A stretch of DNA of 64,000 bases from Isoetes taiwanensis (GCA_021234155.1 JAJEKV010000028.1:4794567-4858566); one strand, 5' to 3'. Counted from the stretch's first letter, positions 1-11,764 are shown. A program made the numbers and translations. The notes: generated from the letters alone by a model not told the origin.

Positions 1-1400
1 AAGATACTTGGGGTTCACCCCGAGGCCACGGTAGAAGATTGAAGTGAGAATAGCAAAGACTAGGACTGCTAGGTGGTATACATGTGACCACCTGGGAGAA
101 GCAAAGCTAGCTCCACTCCCTAGTAGGGCGTTACCGACCCTGGTCTCCTGGGGGTTGGCTCGAAGCTTCCTCTCATGCCTCTCGCTTGTGCTTCTATTGC
201 GGTGCATTTTCTCTTGCGTGTGCAGCGTCATGCCGCACATCCCCGCCAAGATTTCACCTTTTTCGAGACCCGATTTTTATCCATGCTTTTCTTTGTGTTT
301 ATGCTCGGAAATTCATAATTAATGCATGGGGCAGGGGAAAAATCCTGGTTTTCAGCCAGCTGGCTTGCCAAGTGGCCCCGAGAGTATAGGAAAATCCCGG
401 TATTTCCGGATGAGTTTTAGACCCTCGATTTTTGATTGGGATGGCCACCGCTTGGCCTTGGCGGGGTTTAGACCACGTTTTTCGATTTTGGGGCATGGAG
501 GAGGCCCCGATTGGCGATCCGACCTTGCCGCGTCGTCCTAACGGTGAAATTACCCTAGGGGACAAGTTCCACGGCGAGTTTTCCCGGGGGATCAATCACT
601 TACCCCTCACTAGGAGGTATTCAAAGATCCACCTCCATGCCAATTGACTACAAGTGTGTAGTAAATCGACCTACTTTGGCGTTTCTTGGAGGGGGTGGTC
701 TTACGCCCACCTAAACTTGGTCTCCCTAGGTAATGGGGATGTTCCGGGTCCATTGGCGAGCCGGTTCTCGATTCAGTGGGGGGGTCCAGCCGTCCCTCAG
801 CCCCGACTTGGACTAGCTTGCGAGAACAAGATACTTGGGGTCACCACCGAGGCCACGGTAGAAGATCGAAGTGAGAATAGCAGCACTAGGGACTGCTAGG
901 TGGTATACATGTGACCCGCGGAGAAGCAAAGCTAGCTCCACCGCCCGAGTGGGGCGTTCACCAGGCCGGTGGCCTCCGGAAGGGGTTGGCCCGAAGCTTC
1001 GTCTCATGCCTCAGCTTGTGCTTCTATTGCCGTGCATTTTTCTTTGCGTGTACGGCGTCATGCTGCACATCCCCGCCAAGATTTCACCTTTTTTGAGACC
1101 AGTTTTTATCACGTGCTTTTCTTTGTGTTTATCCTCCGGAAATTCATAATTAATGCATGGGGCAGGAAAAATCCTGGTTTTCAAGCTGGCTGGCCAAGTG
1201 GCCCCGAGCGTACAGGGAAAATCCCGGTATTTCCGGGTGAGCTTAGACCCTCGATTTTTGATTGGGATGGCCACCGTTGGCCTGGCGAGGGTTTAGACCA
1301 CGTTTTTATTTTGGGGCATGGAGGAGGCCCGGATTGGCGATCCAACCTCTCCATGTCATCTGAACGCCAAATTACCCTACTTTAGACAAGTTCCATGGCC
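1..1400. repeat. Two-copy tandem repeat, period about 828 bp
   Basis: The sequence from base 1 (aagatacttggggttcaccc) recurs from about 829 with small indels. Both copies run through the same landmarks: tggtatacatgtgacc, ttctattgc.gtgcat, ccccgccaagatttcacc and attgggatggccaccg. The second copy ends near 1400. Neither copy has a convincing protein. It could be degraded LTR or satellite DNA. The left end of the array lies outside the window. Confidence 0.85.
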
Positions 1401-1413
1401 CTCTTGATCGAGA

Positions 1414-2246
1414 GGAGCATCCCCTGAATGTAAATCCTACCAAACCCTAGGGTTTGGTAGGGTTTACATCTCGAAGCCAAGACGGAAACTAACACATCCC
1501 AAACTTTGCATGGAGTTCTGCGTGTATGCTCGGGGACCATGCCCGAGATGGGGTCAAATCCCCACTTGCAAACATGCTTTTCGCACTCCCCTTCACCGAA
1601 AGGGGCTTGTGAAGGGGAGTCTCCAAAAAAGGTATCTTTTCACCGAAATTTGGCTCTGTCTTCCAGTGCCATGAGGGTAATCCAGCATGGGTATTCCACG
1701 TCAGATCCTGGGCCCTCTGGGTCATCGGAGCATCCCCAGAATGTAAACCCTATCAAACCCTAGGGTTTGCTAGGGTTTACATCTCGAGCGTCAAGACGGA
1801 GACTCACACATCCGAAACTTTGCATGGAGTTCTCTGTGTATGCTCTGGGGACCATGCCCGGAGATGGGGTCGAATCCCCACAAGCAAAGATGCTTTTTTC
1901 ACTCCCCTTCACTGGAAAGGGGCTTGTGAAGGGGAGTCTCCGAAAGGTATGCTGCACCGGGAAATTTGGCTCTGTCTCCCAGTGCCATGAGGGTAATCCA
2001 GCATGGGTATTCCACGTCAGATCCTGGGCCCTCTGGGTCATCGGAGCATCCCCAGAATGTAAACCCTATCAAACCCTAGGGTTTGCTAGGGTTTACATCT
2101 CGAGCGTCAAGACGGAGACTCACACATCCGAAACTTTGCATGGAGTTCTCTGTGTATGCTCTGGGGACCATGCCCGGAGATGGGGTCGAATCCCCCTGCG
2201 CAACATGCTGATCCAGACTCCCCTTCACTGGAAAGGGGCTTGTGAG
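1414..2246. repeat. Three-copy tandem repeat, period 313-316 bp, with telomere-like palindrome
   Basis: The word ggagcatcccc starts units at 1414, 1727 and 2043; the third unit is cut at about 2246, where LINE sequence begins. Near its start each unit has an AAACCCTAGGGTTT palindrome, two plant telomere-type heptamers head to head, followed by a second AGGGTTTAC. Each unit also has a self-complementary stretch around ccccttcac...gtgaagggg. Units 2 and 3 resemble each other more than unit 1. Not coding. Confidence 0.85.
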
Positions 2247-2299
2247 TTCCCGCCAGGAGCTAATGCCAGGGTCCCGGATCAGGTAGGAGAGGTGCTGCA

Positions 2300-4160
2300 G
2301 CTCACGCGGGAGGATGTTCGCCAGGTCTCGTGCATCCGGCGAATGGCAAGGCAAAGGATTTACAGGGGCCGCAGTCGAAGCCGTTGAAATGGGGTGGCCC
2401 ATCTGGTGGGGCCCCCCCGGCGGTGATCATTAACCGTGCTCGAGAGAGGGCTCCCCGAGTGGATGGTTAGTAAGGTTGTTCCCGCTCATAAAGCCGGTAA
2501 TATCTGGATGAGCCGGCGAATTACCTGATGATTATGGTAAGCTCATTGCTTGCAAAGCTCCCGCGTGGGTGGTGGAGAAGAAACTTACTAAGTGGGCCGA
2601 GGAGGCGGGGATGCGGGCAATTGGCCAGGCGGGCTTTAGCCACTCCTCCACGATCCACCATATCTTCACTTTGAGAGTGTTGATGGAGGCAAGCCTGGCG
2701 AGCGAGGACTTGTATTGTTGCTTTGTAGATTTTAAGATCGCATATGATACCGGCCCCCCGAGACATACCGCGTGGCGAGAGGTTGCAAGAATTGCGAGTT
2801 CCACGAGTTGCGTAATGTGGTGCACCAAATTTTATGATGGGATTTATGCTTTGCCCGCCTTATGAGGATCGGCGGGTAGCTAGCACTATGGGAGTTAAGC
2901 GGGGCCCGCCCGTTGTCTCAACGCTTTTGGGTTGTACATTGATAGCTTGGAGACGTGGATGCAGCACCACCATGGGGAGCCGGGGTGCAATTATCTCGAT
3001 CGCGACCTCGTGAGCCGGTTACTATATGCGGATGATGTAGCTTTGCTAGCTCACACGGCCAGCCAGTATCTGGAAGATTTGGATGCCCTCGATGGGTTCT
3101 TGTGGGGCAACGGGAATGACATAAACTTGCACAAAACTAAGCTTCTCGCGATCCTGTCCTCGCAACACCCTATCCCTGAGTTCTATTACGGGGGGACAAG
3201 AAGTGGAGATGGTGCGAGCTTCAAGTATCACGGGAATTGATTTCACTACTAACATGATGTGGGATGAGTGTGTGGAGAGGAGAGCTAGTGCAGCCGGAAG
3301 GCTTTATATCGCGTTAAAACGCGGCGGTTGCTTAGGATAGATCTCTGCGGATCATTTGAGGAGAGCACACCGCTTAGGGCTTTGGTTGAGCCGGGCTGCT
3401 ATATGGGGTGGAGGTTTGGGGCCAATGAGTTAGCAAAAAATACGTGGGATAGGTTGGAAAGGGTGCGTAAAGCTTGACATATAGCTTGGGAGTGAAGGAC
3501 AATCGCACCGTATCGATTTTTGTTGTATGAGACGGGGTTCTCGCCTTTACAAAGATTCTCGCTATCGCGAAGGCATCTTACTTGCTTCCATAAGGTGGAT
3601 GGGATGGATGAGCATCGCTTGCCCCCACAGGCCCGTGTTGTTAACGCAGGCCCCCAAATTTGAAGAGGGTATGGCACGAGCACTCGTAAGGGATGGTTTA
3701 GGAGGTGGTCTATGGATTACCAACGGATGGTGGCAATCGGCGGTTCGATGCGCGAATGGGCAATTGGATGCGGGCTATCTTTGCCACTCGTGGGATGCCT
3801 CTACTCTTGCAAAGCCCAAAGACGAGCACTATCACGCCAGTTAATCCCAGCCTTGAGCATGGACCCCATCGGTGCCAGAAAGCACACATCTCTCGTGGAA
3901 GAAACGCGGAGAGCTATTGCCGCCATAAGGACGGGTTCCCATTACCTCGAGAATTGAGGCAGTCATTTGGGGGGTGAATGGTGGGCACGGGATCCCCTGG
4001 GGAGGAGAGGATATGTCGGTGTTGTGAGATGCACGTGATAGAGGATGAGCACCATGCCCTCCAGGCGGTTGCCCGGCATATGCCCATGTCCGGCGGTGGC
4101 ACACCGATCTTAGATGCTCGACACACCGCTACATCGCTTACTCGCATCACCTATGGTAGC
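2300..4160 (+). pseudogene. LINE ORF2 reverse transcriptase remnant
   Basis: The translation carries the conserved blocks of LINE reverse transcriptase in the right order but in shifting frames. WMVSKVVPAHKAG lies near 2460-2500. The block at 2569-2865 reads KWAEEAGMRAIGQAGFSHSS, then IFTLRVLMEA and LYCCFVDFKIAYDT; the usual FDFKKAFD is altered. The catalytic YADD is intact at 3025-3036 within LLYADDVALLA. The 3' part has GVKDN, then AAIRTGSHYL near 3925, and a Cys/His-poor remnant of the C-terminal zinc knuckle, which is better preserved in the minus copy at 37185-37538. Stops and frameshifts at about 2870, 3240, 3530 and 3955 mean it cannot make enzyme. The family assignment is firm; the clade is not determined. 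Confidence 0.85.
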
Positions 4161-4391
4161 TGACCGGGGAGCTTACATCCTGCAGATTTCTACCGTCGGA
4201 CTTGCTCTTCTTAAAGGGCATGGTATTTGAGAGCCCTATTTGTTAGGGTTTTCCTCCCAAGTGGGGGTTTTTCATCCCCAGTAGTAGGGTTCTCTTTGTC
4301 TGATTACATTGTTTGTTTTGGTGTTGGGGTTTTGGCTTTTTGCACATTACGTAATCGTCTCATAGGCCTCCGGCCTCCGTGGACGTTAAAA

Positions 4392-4420
4392 TAAGCTTCC
4401 TTCCTTCCTTCCTTCCTTCT
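4392..4420 (+). repeat. CTTC microsatellite, 3' tail of the LINE
   Basis: Perfect TTCC repeats follow directly on the LINE terminal motif. The same motif elsewhere in the window is followed by a different short repeat, so this tail is probably made or grown during reverse transcription. Confidence 0.8.
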
Positions 4421-4629
4421 ATTCTATCCCTTGCCAAACTCCTCTACAAAAATTTCAAAGGTTATCATATTTCTTGCATAAAGTCCTAGTCACGTCACCA
4501 CCATCTAGCCATGTCACCCAAAATTTGCCAACATCACCCAATGAAAAGACCAAAGATGGACATCTTTTCATTTTTGGCCTAGTCAAAACTTGGCCTTGCT
4601 TACTTGACATGCCATGTCACCACTTGGAG

Positions 4630-4998
4630 TGCCTAGGTGGCATGCTTGAGCCTAGGTGGCATGCCTGAGCCACCTTTGCATGTTGGAACCTAGGTGGCAT
4701 GTTGGAGCCTACGTGGCATATGGAGCCACATTGACATGTTTGAGCCTAGGTGGCATGTTAGAGCTTAGGTGGCATGTTTGAGCCACCTTGGCATGTTAGA
4801 GCCCACGTGGCATGTTAGAGCCCACGTGGCATGTTGGAGTCCACGTGGCATGTTTGAGCCACCTTGGCATGTTGGAACCTAGGTGGCATGTTGGAGCCCA
4901 CGTGGCATGTTTGAGCCACATTGACATGTTTGAGCCTAGGTGGCATGTTGGTGCCTAGGTGGCATGCGTCAAAATTCGTTGGTGCCTAGGTGGCTATT
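4630..4998. repeat. 18-bp minisatellite (cctaggtggcatgttgga)
   Basis: About twenty imperfect units run head to tail. The 6-bp core alternates mainly between CCTAGG and CCACGT(G), each followed by TGGCATG. Several units therefore contain CACGTG, a G-box hexamer. The sequence is a simple array with no coding potential. Confidence 0.9.
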
Positions 4999-5813
4999 GC
5001 GTCAAAATTCTGCCATTTTGTTTGTATAACAAAATTCTGCTTTCATTTGGCGGGAGTTTGAAACTTGGAACCTTCTACATTGAGAGGGATAAAGTACCAC
5101 CAGGCCCAACTTGCTTCTTCATGTATTCATCTGAAAGGCGCATTTTCATGACCATTCTCTGTTCTTCTACCAATGAGCATCCAACCTTATGTAAATCCTC
5201 AATTGTTTGTTAAAGAATGCAAAGAAGTTGATAAATAAATAATCTCATCTAGTATTTTTTCTAAAATAATCCCATTGGCATGTGTTTTATGTTTACTGCC
5301 TGTTAGAAATTTAAAGTACACGGTACAATTCAAAGTATTCAACACGACAAAAAAGAGTTGGGCAAAAGGTGCAATGAACTACGGCAAATTTTAGATCTAT
5401 AGTTTTTTTTTTTTTAAAAGATTTTCACCCATGACTTGAATCGCCTATAGATTCTTAAATTTGAATTAATGCACATATGAGCCCTGATGTGTTTGAGATC
5501 CCACTGAGGGATTGGCCGGGAGATTTTTCAATTTCAATGAGGTGCCCTCAAATTTTTTCGGGCACTCATTGAGAATTAAAAATAAGGACTTCCTGAGCTT
5601 ATATGACCAGAAAGATGGTGCAGCGCACATCCCAGCCATTTTAGCTATTGCCATATGGCTTGAACATAGCAGAACCCATAACGAAAATCCCCCGCCAAAG
5701 TAGTTCAAAATTGAAGATAAATTATATGGATGAAAAACATGCCTCATCAAAGGTTAAGAACAACGGTCCAGATTTGGCAGATATAAACGGCCCAGATGGT
5801 GATCCTCGTGCTT
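4999..5813. other. No recognisable gene
   Basis: Mostly AT-rich sequence with a T run near 5402. A 63-codon frame at 5512-5703 (MAGRFFNFNEVPS...) is not recognised and has no visible splice or promoter context; I do not call it a gene. Confidence 0.5.
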
Positions 5814-6085
5814 TGCTCCTATTGGTCTGCTACTTTCCCGCCCTATTGCTCCTATTGCTCCTATTGGTCTGCTACTTTCCCGCCCTATTGCTCCTATTGG
5901 TCTGCTATTTCGTATTGCTTCCAAATCAGAAAGGGGGAGAGCCGCCGACCGCTTCCGCGGCTATGGTGCCCCCTGATTCATGGCCTTCCTACAGGTGATG
6001 CCGCCCTGCTTCACGGCGATGGCGCTGCCCTGTTTCACAGCCTCCCTGCTTCATGGCGATGGCGCTGCCCTGCTTCACAGCGTTG
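5814..6085. repeat. Two adjacent short tandem arrays
   Basis: From 5814 to 5912 the block ttgctcctattggtctgcta...cccgccctattgctcc is repeated about three times. From about 5990 to 6085 an unrelated unit, catggcgatggcgctgccctg with ttcacagcc, is repeated. A frame through the first array would give Leu-rich LVCYFPALLLL repeats that look membrane-spanning, but this follows from the repeat and not from selection. Confidence 0.8.
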
Positions 6086-6146
6086 ACAACGTGCATTTTT
6101 GAAAGCTATTGCACACATTTGTTCACTCCTTTGCTCTGGATTTTAA

Positions 6147-6479
6147 GAAGGCGTTTGTACAGAATCAAAGCCTAAGGGAAGACATTACCAGAATATGATG
6201 GAAAGCTTGCATGAAGCAGGGTTTGTTCCAGGTGGTCTCGTTTTTTTCCGTTATGAAGATTCTTCCAGTGTTCAAATGGGACAAGAACCCTACTTACGAG
6301 ATGATATTATGGTATTGCGGGATCTTCATCTCTTATACTCGCCAGTTCCAGCTCCAACAAGTATAGCAGCTCACTATTCTGGAGCCCACTATAGTCTTGC
6401 TAAACGTCCAAGGTGGTCTAACCCCCAAGAAGTGCCTCAAGTTTTTGTTAAATCAGATGTTCATTGTGTTGGACTTTAG
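6147..6479 (+). pseudogene. Possible terminal exon of a UBX-domain protein (PUX1/TUG-like)
   Basis: The frame opens after a stop at 6144 and reads EGVCTESKP, then HEAGFVPGGLVFFRYED, then PYLRDDIMVLRDL, and ends in a stop at 6477-6479. The pattern aGFVPa..vyF.y followed by a short acidic stretch and yL.-d.+.L resembles the end of UBX domains of the ASPSCR1/PUX1 type, which bind CDC48/p97. The last 35 residues have no resemblance I know. No upstream exons were found and the flanks are repeats, so this is probably a stranded gene fragment. It could also be the last exon of an unrecognised gene. Confidence 0.4.
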
Positions 6480-8427
6480 CCATTGAATCTGGTGGTATCC
6501 TATCCCTTCTTTAATATATATGATGATTTTGATGAGTCTGCATATAAGATATGAGAAAATATAGCTCTCTGTTTATTGCCAGCAACAATGTCATAGAAGA
6601 GTTCTATGGCCTCCTGCACTCCATTTCAGTAGGATAATATCCAACAAGAAGCATGCTAACTGTAGTGTCTGTCAGAGTGAAACTTGTCATTTGGTAATTC
6701 TTTAACTTTGAATTATTTGCTGATGCTTAGAACGGGTTTATGTCTGCCTACGGTTTGTAACAACAGATATAAACGTGAAGAGTTAGCAGGTAAAAATCAT
6801 TGTTCTTGTTTCATTTTTTAACGATCTAGGCATTTTTCGAACATAATTGTTTTTTTCTTATGCAGATCCTTAAGTGGAAAGTAATGGATCCCATGATGCA
6901 GAGGATTCATTTTTATTCTACATTAAGCAAAAATAAATGGCTGCGAAAGTATCTCTGCAACTAACAAAAGTTTAGAATTGAAAAACTGGAACAGCATCCC
7001 ATCTTTCTGGATTGTAATGTATTTTTTGCTTTATATTATATAAAAAACTACTATGTATTCCATGAATTTATAAGGCTTTATTTAGTGGCATGTTGATTAC
7101 TTGTATCTAATAGTTGACAATTAAAAAAATTTGAAACAACCACTTACAAAATAAGAACGTACTCTTTAACCTACACGAACCTCCTTAGCTATAATCAGCT
7201 TGTAAGTAACCAGCTTGTAATTGTATGGTGCTTAATAAACTTTTATTTATATGGTGTTTAAAAAACTAAAATTTGGAAGGCATGTTTTTTTGTTTAAATG
7301 TATGCCACGTGTCAGTATAAGATTGGTTAAAATAATAGTTTTTTTATTTTAAAAATATGCCATGTGTCGATATTTAATTGGATCAAAATACGCATTAGAA
7401 ACAACACTTAGATTTTTCTATGTGTTATAATCATGCTTTTCTATATGTCTTTATTTTAGAAAAACAATAGTTAGGAGCATTAAAAGCAATAGCTGGATTT
7501 AAGTAACACATGTGGTATTTCGTTAAATAACATGTATATTTTTATGAAACCATCTTACTTTGACGTTGTAATTTTATTTTTCACATGTAGTAACATCTAA
7601 ACCTGAAGCAGAACAATTCATGGTTTCGCTAAAAAGTACAAGTAGATAAAAAAACACACACATAGAAAAGGGAAAAAGAACAGTCTTTTATCACTTTTCC
7701 ACGAGTACTAATATTTAAACCTACATGTGTTATTTGGAAGACAAACAACACGTCACTCCTTAAAAAACAACAGTCATGAAAAAAACCACACGTCGAAAAA
7801 GTTCGGTAAAAACAACACTGAATAAAAGGACACGTTAACAAAAAAACAAAAAAGTGCCAGAAAAACCACTGTGGGATTTTTTTGAGAAAAACCACTGTCT
7901 CTTTGTGCAAATCCGGATAAACGGGCCACGTGGACTTTTGGGGCCATTTTGGTGTTGTTTTTGGCATAAAACAACACTTCCGTACAAGTAAAAAACAACT
8001 GTGGACCAAAAATTGGGGTTAGTGTGTAGATGGGGAAATGGGCATATAGGAATCATGATAGGACGCGTTCGTCTACGGCTATAATGGGAACATTGCCATT
8101 CCTTACGCCGAGATGAAACGTAAGCCTTAGGCATGGTAAGATTTCCTTCATTCCTATTTCTTTTCTTTAAGGGGGTGGTCTCTTCAACCGCACTATTTAT
8201 GATGTACTATAATTCTGTAGGCCAGTAGAGCCTACTGTGGTATCTGCAGAAGTTTTGAGGCCTCTGTCTGGAGCCATCTCTTCTTGTTTCGGTGTTGCTT
8301 TGCATGTGTGCTCTTTTGTATAATTTTGTCACATCATGTGTTTATCTACACCTTCCATAACTTAATTGTTCTTGTTTACCTACCTAATCCCAATGCTGAG
8401 GACAACATTAGTCCAAAGGGAGGAGAA
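6480..8427. other. AT-rich gene-free stretch; distal part may be interior of element D
   Basis: No convincing coding sequence was seen on either strand. The T-rich 126-codon minus frame at 7629-8009 is low-complexity Phe/Cys-rich sequence. The last 30 bases (gctgaggacaacattagtcc, then aaagggaggagaa) correspond in position and character to the sequence just before the 3' LTRs of A and B, so the end of an LTR-element interior is present here. Confidence 0.5.
8415..8427 (+). other. Polypurine tract of element D
   Basis: The purine run aaagggaggagaa directly precedes the TGTGA start of an LTR. This marks the following LTR as the 3' LTR of a plus-strand element. The matching tracts are 21621-21631 (A), 61721-61732 (B) and 63732-63744 on the minus strand (C). 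Confidence 0.7.
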
Positions 8428-9839
8428 TGTGATGTTCCATGTATTCAAACAATATAGGTATAAATACTATGACACGTCACCCGAGTATAAGTAGACTATT
8501 ATGGGTCATTAGGGGATAACTTAGGCTAACCTAAAAGGGCTTTTCTTAGCTATGCTAAATTGTTAATGAGTTAAATAATCTAATTACACTAATTAATATT
8601 ATTAATTAGTAAACGTCAACTAATTAGGGAGCACCACCTGGCTCAATTCGATTGACCAGGGAAGACTTGCTAAAATTAGGGGCCAAGTTGGGTTCCTACC
8701 CCCAATTCTGCTTCAAAATTGATTTGGGAAGAGTTGGAGAAGGGAGGAGCTACTCACCACCATACCCAGACCTGAAGAATGGAAGCCTTCCGAGATAATG
8801 GCTCTAGCCAAGAGACCGGTTAGTCTCTAGATAGTTTTGCTTCAGCTAACCCTTGTATGACTAGATGGATGGGTAAATTGTCATGATGATGGATATTTTA
8901 TTTATGATTGTGTTCTCTCTCTCGGTTCCTTCTGAATGCTTGGGATTAAGGGTGGGTAGAGACCTGAAAACTTCAGTAGTAGTAGACATGTTTCTAGTTA
9001 GAACCCTTAAGACTCAGTAAATGCAGCCTGTGAACAAGGGCCCACCGGGTTGTAGATGCTACGATGTGGTTCAACATCAAATAACGGTCACAACTGGTGA
9101 AGTGGGGGCGGAGGCTTGCTGAGCGTGGCTACTGGTGCTCCTACAGTATGCTAGACTTATAGTCGGTTATTAAGTGTGGGCCGGGTATGGGTCGGACACC
9201 TCCTGGTATGGACGTCTTGGACTCGGTATAGATTTAGGGGGTAAGTCGAGTACGGATGCATGTGCACTCGGGTGGAATGTATCCTTTAGCACACCCATGG
9301 AACCATTGTGATTCTGAGGGGATTCATCCATTTCCTGCCTCATCGGATCAGAGAGATGTAACCTAGAGTAGTCTCATAGGGTGACTTCATGAGATTACAT
9401 CTCTGGAAGGCTACAACTACGCATAGCAAGATTCAACCTATCTGCAAAGTGTGCACAAGAGGGACGGATGGAGTGGACTACCCTAGCCATTGTTCTATGC
9501 CAGCCAACACCATGCCATATCTTTGTCTGTTGTTATCGAGAGGCCTTGACCGTCAGTCGACCCCATAGAGTCTGAGTCTGCGGTAGAGCCCTAATTTATG
9601 GTAGATTTCTTATGTTATATTGGCAGTGTATTGTTATTTATATGAAAGATAGATGGACCACACTTCATGGTAGTTATTGTATGATAGGTGCTAACATGTA
9701 TGTACGCTTCTGCTGTATGGGATTCCCATAGAGGGCATGGGATGAATCATACCCCCGTGTCCTTCACCCGACACTTGGCCATCCCAAGCAGTCGGAGTTA
9801 GAAGGATGGCCCTTATGATACAGTTTATGATATGCCACA
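8428..9839 (+). mobile_element. 3' LTR of Ty3/gypsy element D (older relative of A, B and C)
   Basis: It starts TGTGATGTTCC, with tataaatac and acacgtcacc shared with the B LTR. Its middle is homologous to the A and B LTRs: ggtagagacct, then aagggcccaccgggttgtagatgcta and ggcggaggc. Divergence from the other copies is clearly greater than between the two LTRs of A. The 3' end at TATGCCACA is uncertain, because the final gcgtcaca block of A and B is missing here. No 5' partner is in the window. Confidence 0.7.
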
Positions 9840-10094
9840 CGCATTGTACTTTGCATCATATACCATTACAGATCGCTTTACCACAATTTTGGACCTTATG
9901 TACATAAGATGCACCTTGCCTTATGTTACCTCAATCATGTATGATCTGCATATCTTCATTGACAATGGGTAAACCATGAGATTGTCTATATCTAAATAAG
10001 AAACAGGGTTGGGGAGGGGGAGGGGGAGGGGGGATTGGAAACTGTAGAATACTAAAAGCAATACAATAGTTTAAAAAAAAAAAAAAAAAAAAGG
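9840..10094. other. Spacer with G-run tract and poly(A)
   Basis: Between LTR D and element A there is a G-rich tract (about 10006-10034, repeated ggggga) and a run of about 23 A near 10070-10092. No gene is seen. The G runs could in principle form a quadruplex. Confidence 0.6.
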
Positions 10095-10099
10095 GATCA
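10095..10099 (+). repeat. Target-site duplication of element A, left copy (GATCA)
   Basis: GATCA lies immediately before the TGTGA of the 5' LTR; the same five bases follow the 3' LTR at 23277-23281. Five bases is the usual duplication for Ty3/gypsy integrases. Confidence 0.95.
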
Positions 10100-11749
10100 T
10101 GTGACGGTCCAAGGGAATATACGCCATAAATACGTATATTCCTGGATCCGTCACCATACAAGTCTATCTTTATAGCCTTGTATACCATAGATTGTGGCAC
10201 TAGGGGGCATGGCTAAGTTATTCTCATAACTTAGCCAACCATAGGTTAAGCCATTATCCACGTGGCCTTAACCTATTGGGGACACCACCACAGGACTCAC
10301 CGATTGGTGCCACGTGGCATCCTAGGTGGACCCTAACTTATATAGGCATAAACCCTAACCCTAGACCTCTTTCCAGCCCTAGCACCCGAGAGACTCACCT
10401 ACTTGTTGAAACCCCGTTTGAACATCGCTCGCCAATGGCATAGGTCGGTGCAAAGCCCGGCCAGCCAGGTAGACCCGCTTCTTGGAGGAGGAACAAAGCA
10501 GCTTGTGAGTCGAAGACTATGGAGGCGCCCGGATCTGGAGGGAGAGCATCAGGAGCAGGTATGTAGGATAGTAGTTGTGATAGCTCATCTGGGATTAGCA
10601 TTCCAGGTGTGCTAGTATTTTGTATCTAGAGTAGAGCCATCCTAGAACCCATATTCAACATCTTGAACCCTAATCAAGGAACCCTAACTATTAGTTAGTT
10701 GTATGATTAGGTTAAGATGTTCTTCTTATGGTTATTCTCATGATGTGATGATTATGTGATGATGGTTGATCATGTTTGCTCCTCTTGTATTGGGAAGGGG
10801 GGTAGAGACCTAGAGCCATATGTAGTATGCTCCTAGAGTAGACCCCTTAGTTCCTATTAGTTGCGGCCTGTGCATAGGAGCCCACCAGGCTATTGAGGCT
10901 ATGATATGACTCAGCACCAGATAACGGGGCTAGAGGGAAAGTGGAGGGAGGATCCCCCCTGCCGAAAGGGGGGCTTCTGGGATCCCATAGTGGGCTAGGC
11001 TTATGGTGGGTCACTTCGGTGGGCCGGCATGGGTCCGACACCTCCCCGGGCAATGGTGTTGCCACACGCCTCTCGAGAGCCGCAAGTGATGGCTTGGCTC
11101 TCGTTTTGGGGGTTCGGGCAGTGCAGAATCGTGTGTCGCCACGATTCTCTAGCCGCCCACGGAACCTCTAGACCCCTGGAAGGGGAGATGCAACCCTTCC
11201 CCGCCTCATCCGGACCAGGGGAGATGCAACACGGAGTAGTCCCGATGGGTGATGCCATGGGATTGCGTGTCCCAAGGCTAGAGTCCCGCCGAGCCCCGAT
11301 CTAGCCCATCTGCAAAATATGCACGGAGGGGCGGATGGAGTGGTCAACCCTAGCCATTGTTCTATGCCAGCCCTCGCCATTGCCATGACTCGATTACGCT
11401 CTATCTTGAGGCCTAGCCGGTCACATCCTCCTTATGAGTCCGAGCGAGGTAGGAGCTCTCTGTTTTATGGGTTGTGATTATCATCTTGGCATTGGTATAT
11501 GTGTGGTGCACTACCCTTCGAGGTAGTATTTGTATATGTTTTATGCTAGTTACGACGTGTTATCGCCTCACGTTATAGGAGCCCATAGGGGAAGGGCGCC
11601 GCGAAGACACCTTCGATTTCCCTTCCCGCACTAGGAGTCATCTCGAGTCGCGGGTAGAAAAAGGGCCCATCGCGGTTGATGAGCCGGGATGGGGGATTTC
11701 CTAGGGTGCAGGGTACGGCCGGCCCGTATGTTTAGCAGGGAGCGTCACA
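10100..11749 (+). repeat. 5' LTR of element A
   Basis: It runs from TGTGACGGTCC to GCGTCACA, 1650 bp. It contains acttatataggcata at about 10335-10350, a plausible TATA region (also at about 21852 in the 3' LTR), followed by AAACCCTAACCC telo-box-like motifs. The stretch 10615-10870 is identical to 22135-22390 in the 3' LTR. Confidence 0.95.
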
Positions 11750-11750
11750 A

Positions 11751-11764
11751 TGGTATCAGAGCGA
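11751..11764 (+). other. Primer-binding site, initiator tRNA-Met
   Basis: TGGTATCAGAGCGA begins one base after the 5' LTR. TGGTATCAGAGC is the standard plant complement of the 3' end of initiator methionine tRNA. Element B has the same site with one base missing (39332). Confidence 0.95.

Larger units (their letters stand above)
2247..4420 (+). mobile_element. Degraded non-LTR retrotransposon (LINE), 5' truncated
   Basis: This is the reverse-transcriptase half and 3' end of a plant LINE. It abuts the truncated third unit of the preceding repeat and ends in a short signature (tggacgttaaaa, 4380-4391) followed by a CTTC microsatellite. Two further copies of the 3' end lie at 34900-35034 and 37027-37540, and a doubtful one at 61498. 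No target duplication could be identified. The coding content is described separately. Confidence 0.85.

Noticed and set aside
5648-5998. Membrane protein with repeated LVCYFPALLLL segments
   Set aside because: The hydrophobic repeats are a direct translation of a DNA tandem array and the frame has no homology outside it.
7629-8009. 126-codon Phe/Cys-rich minus frame
   Set aside because: AT-rich low-complexity sequence with no motif or gene context.
10006-10034. G-run tract as a functional quadruplex
   Set aside because: It can form one in principle, but it is a short simple repeat next to a poly(A) run, with no gene or promoter it would serve.
9931-10200. Minus frame with a proline run (PPPPPPP)
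   Set aside because: It is produced by the G-rich tract and crosses the target duplication and LTR boundary, so it cannot be a gene.
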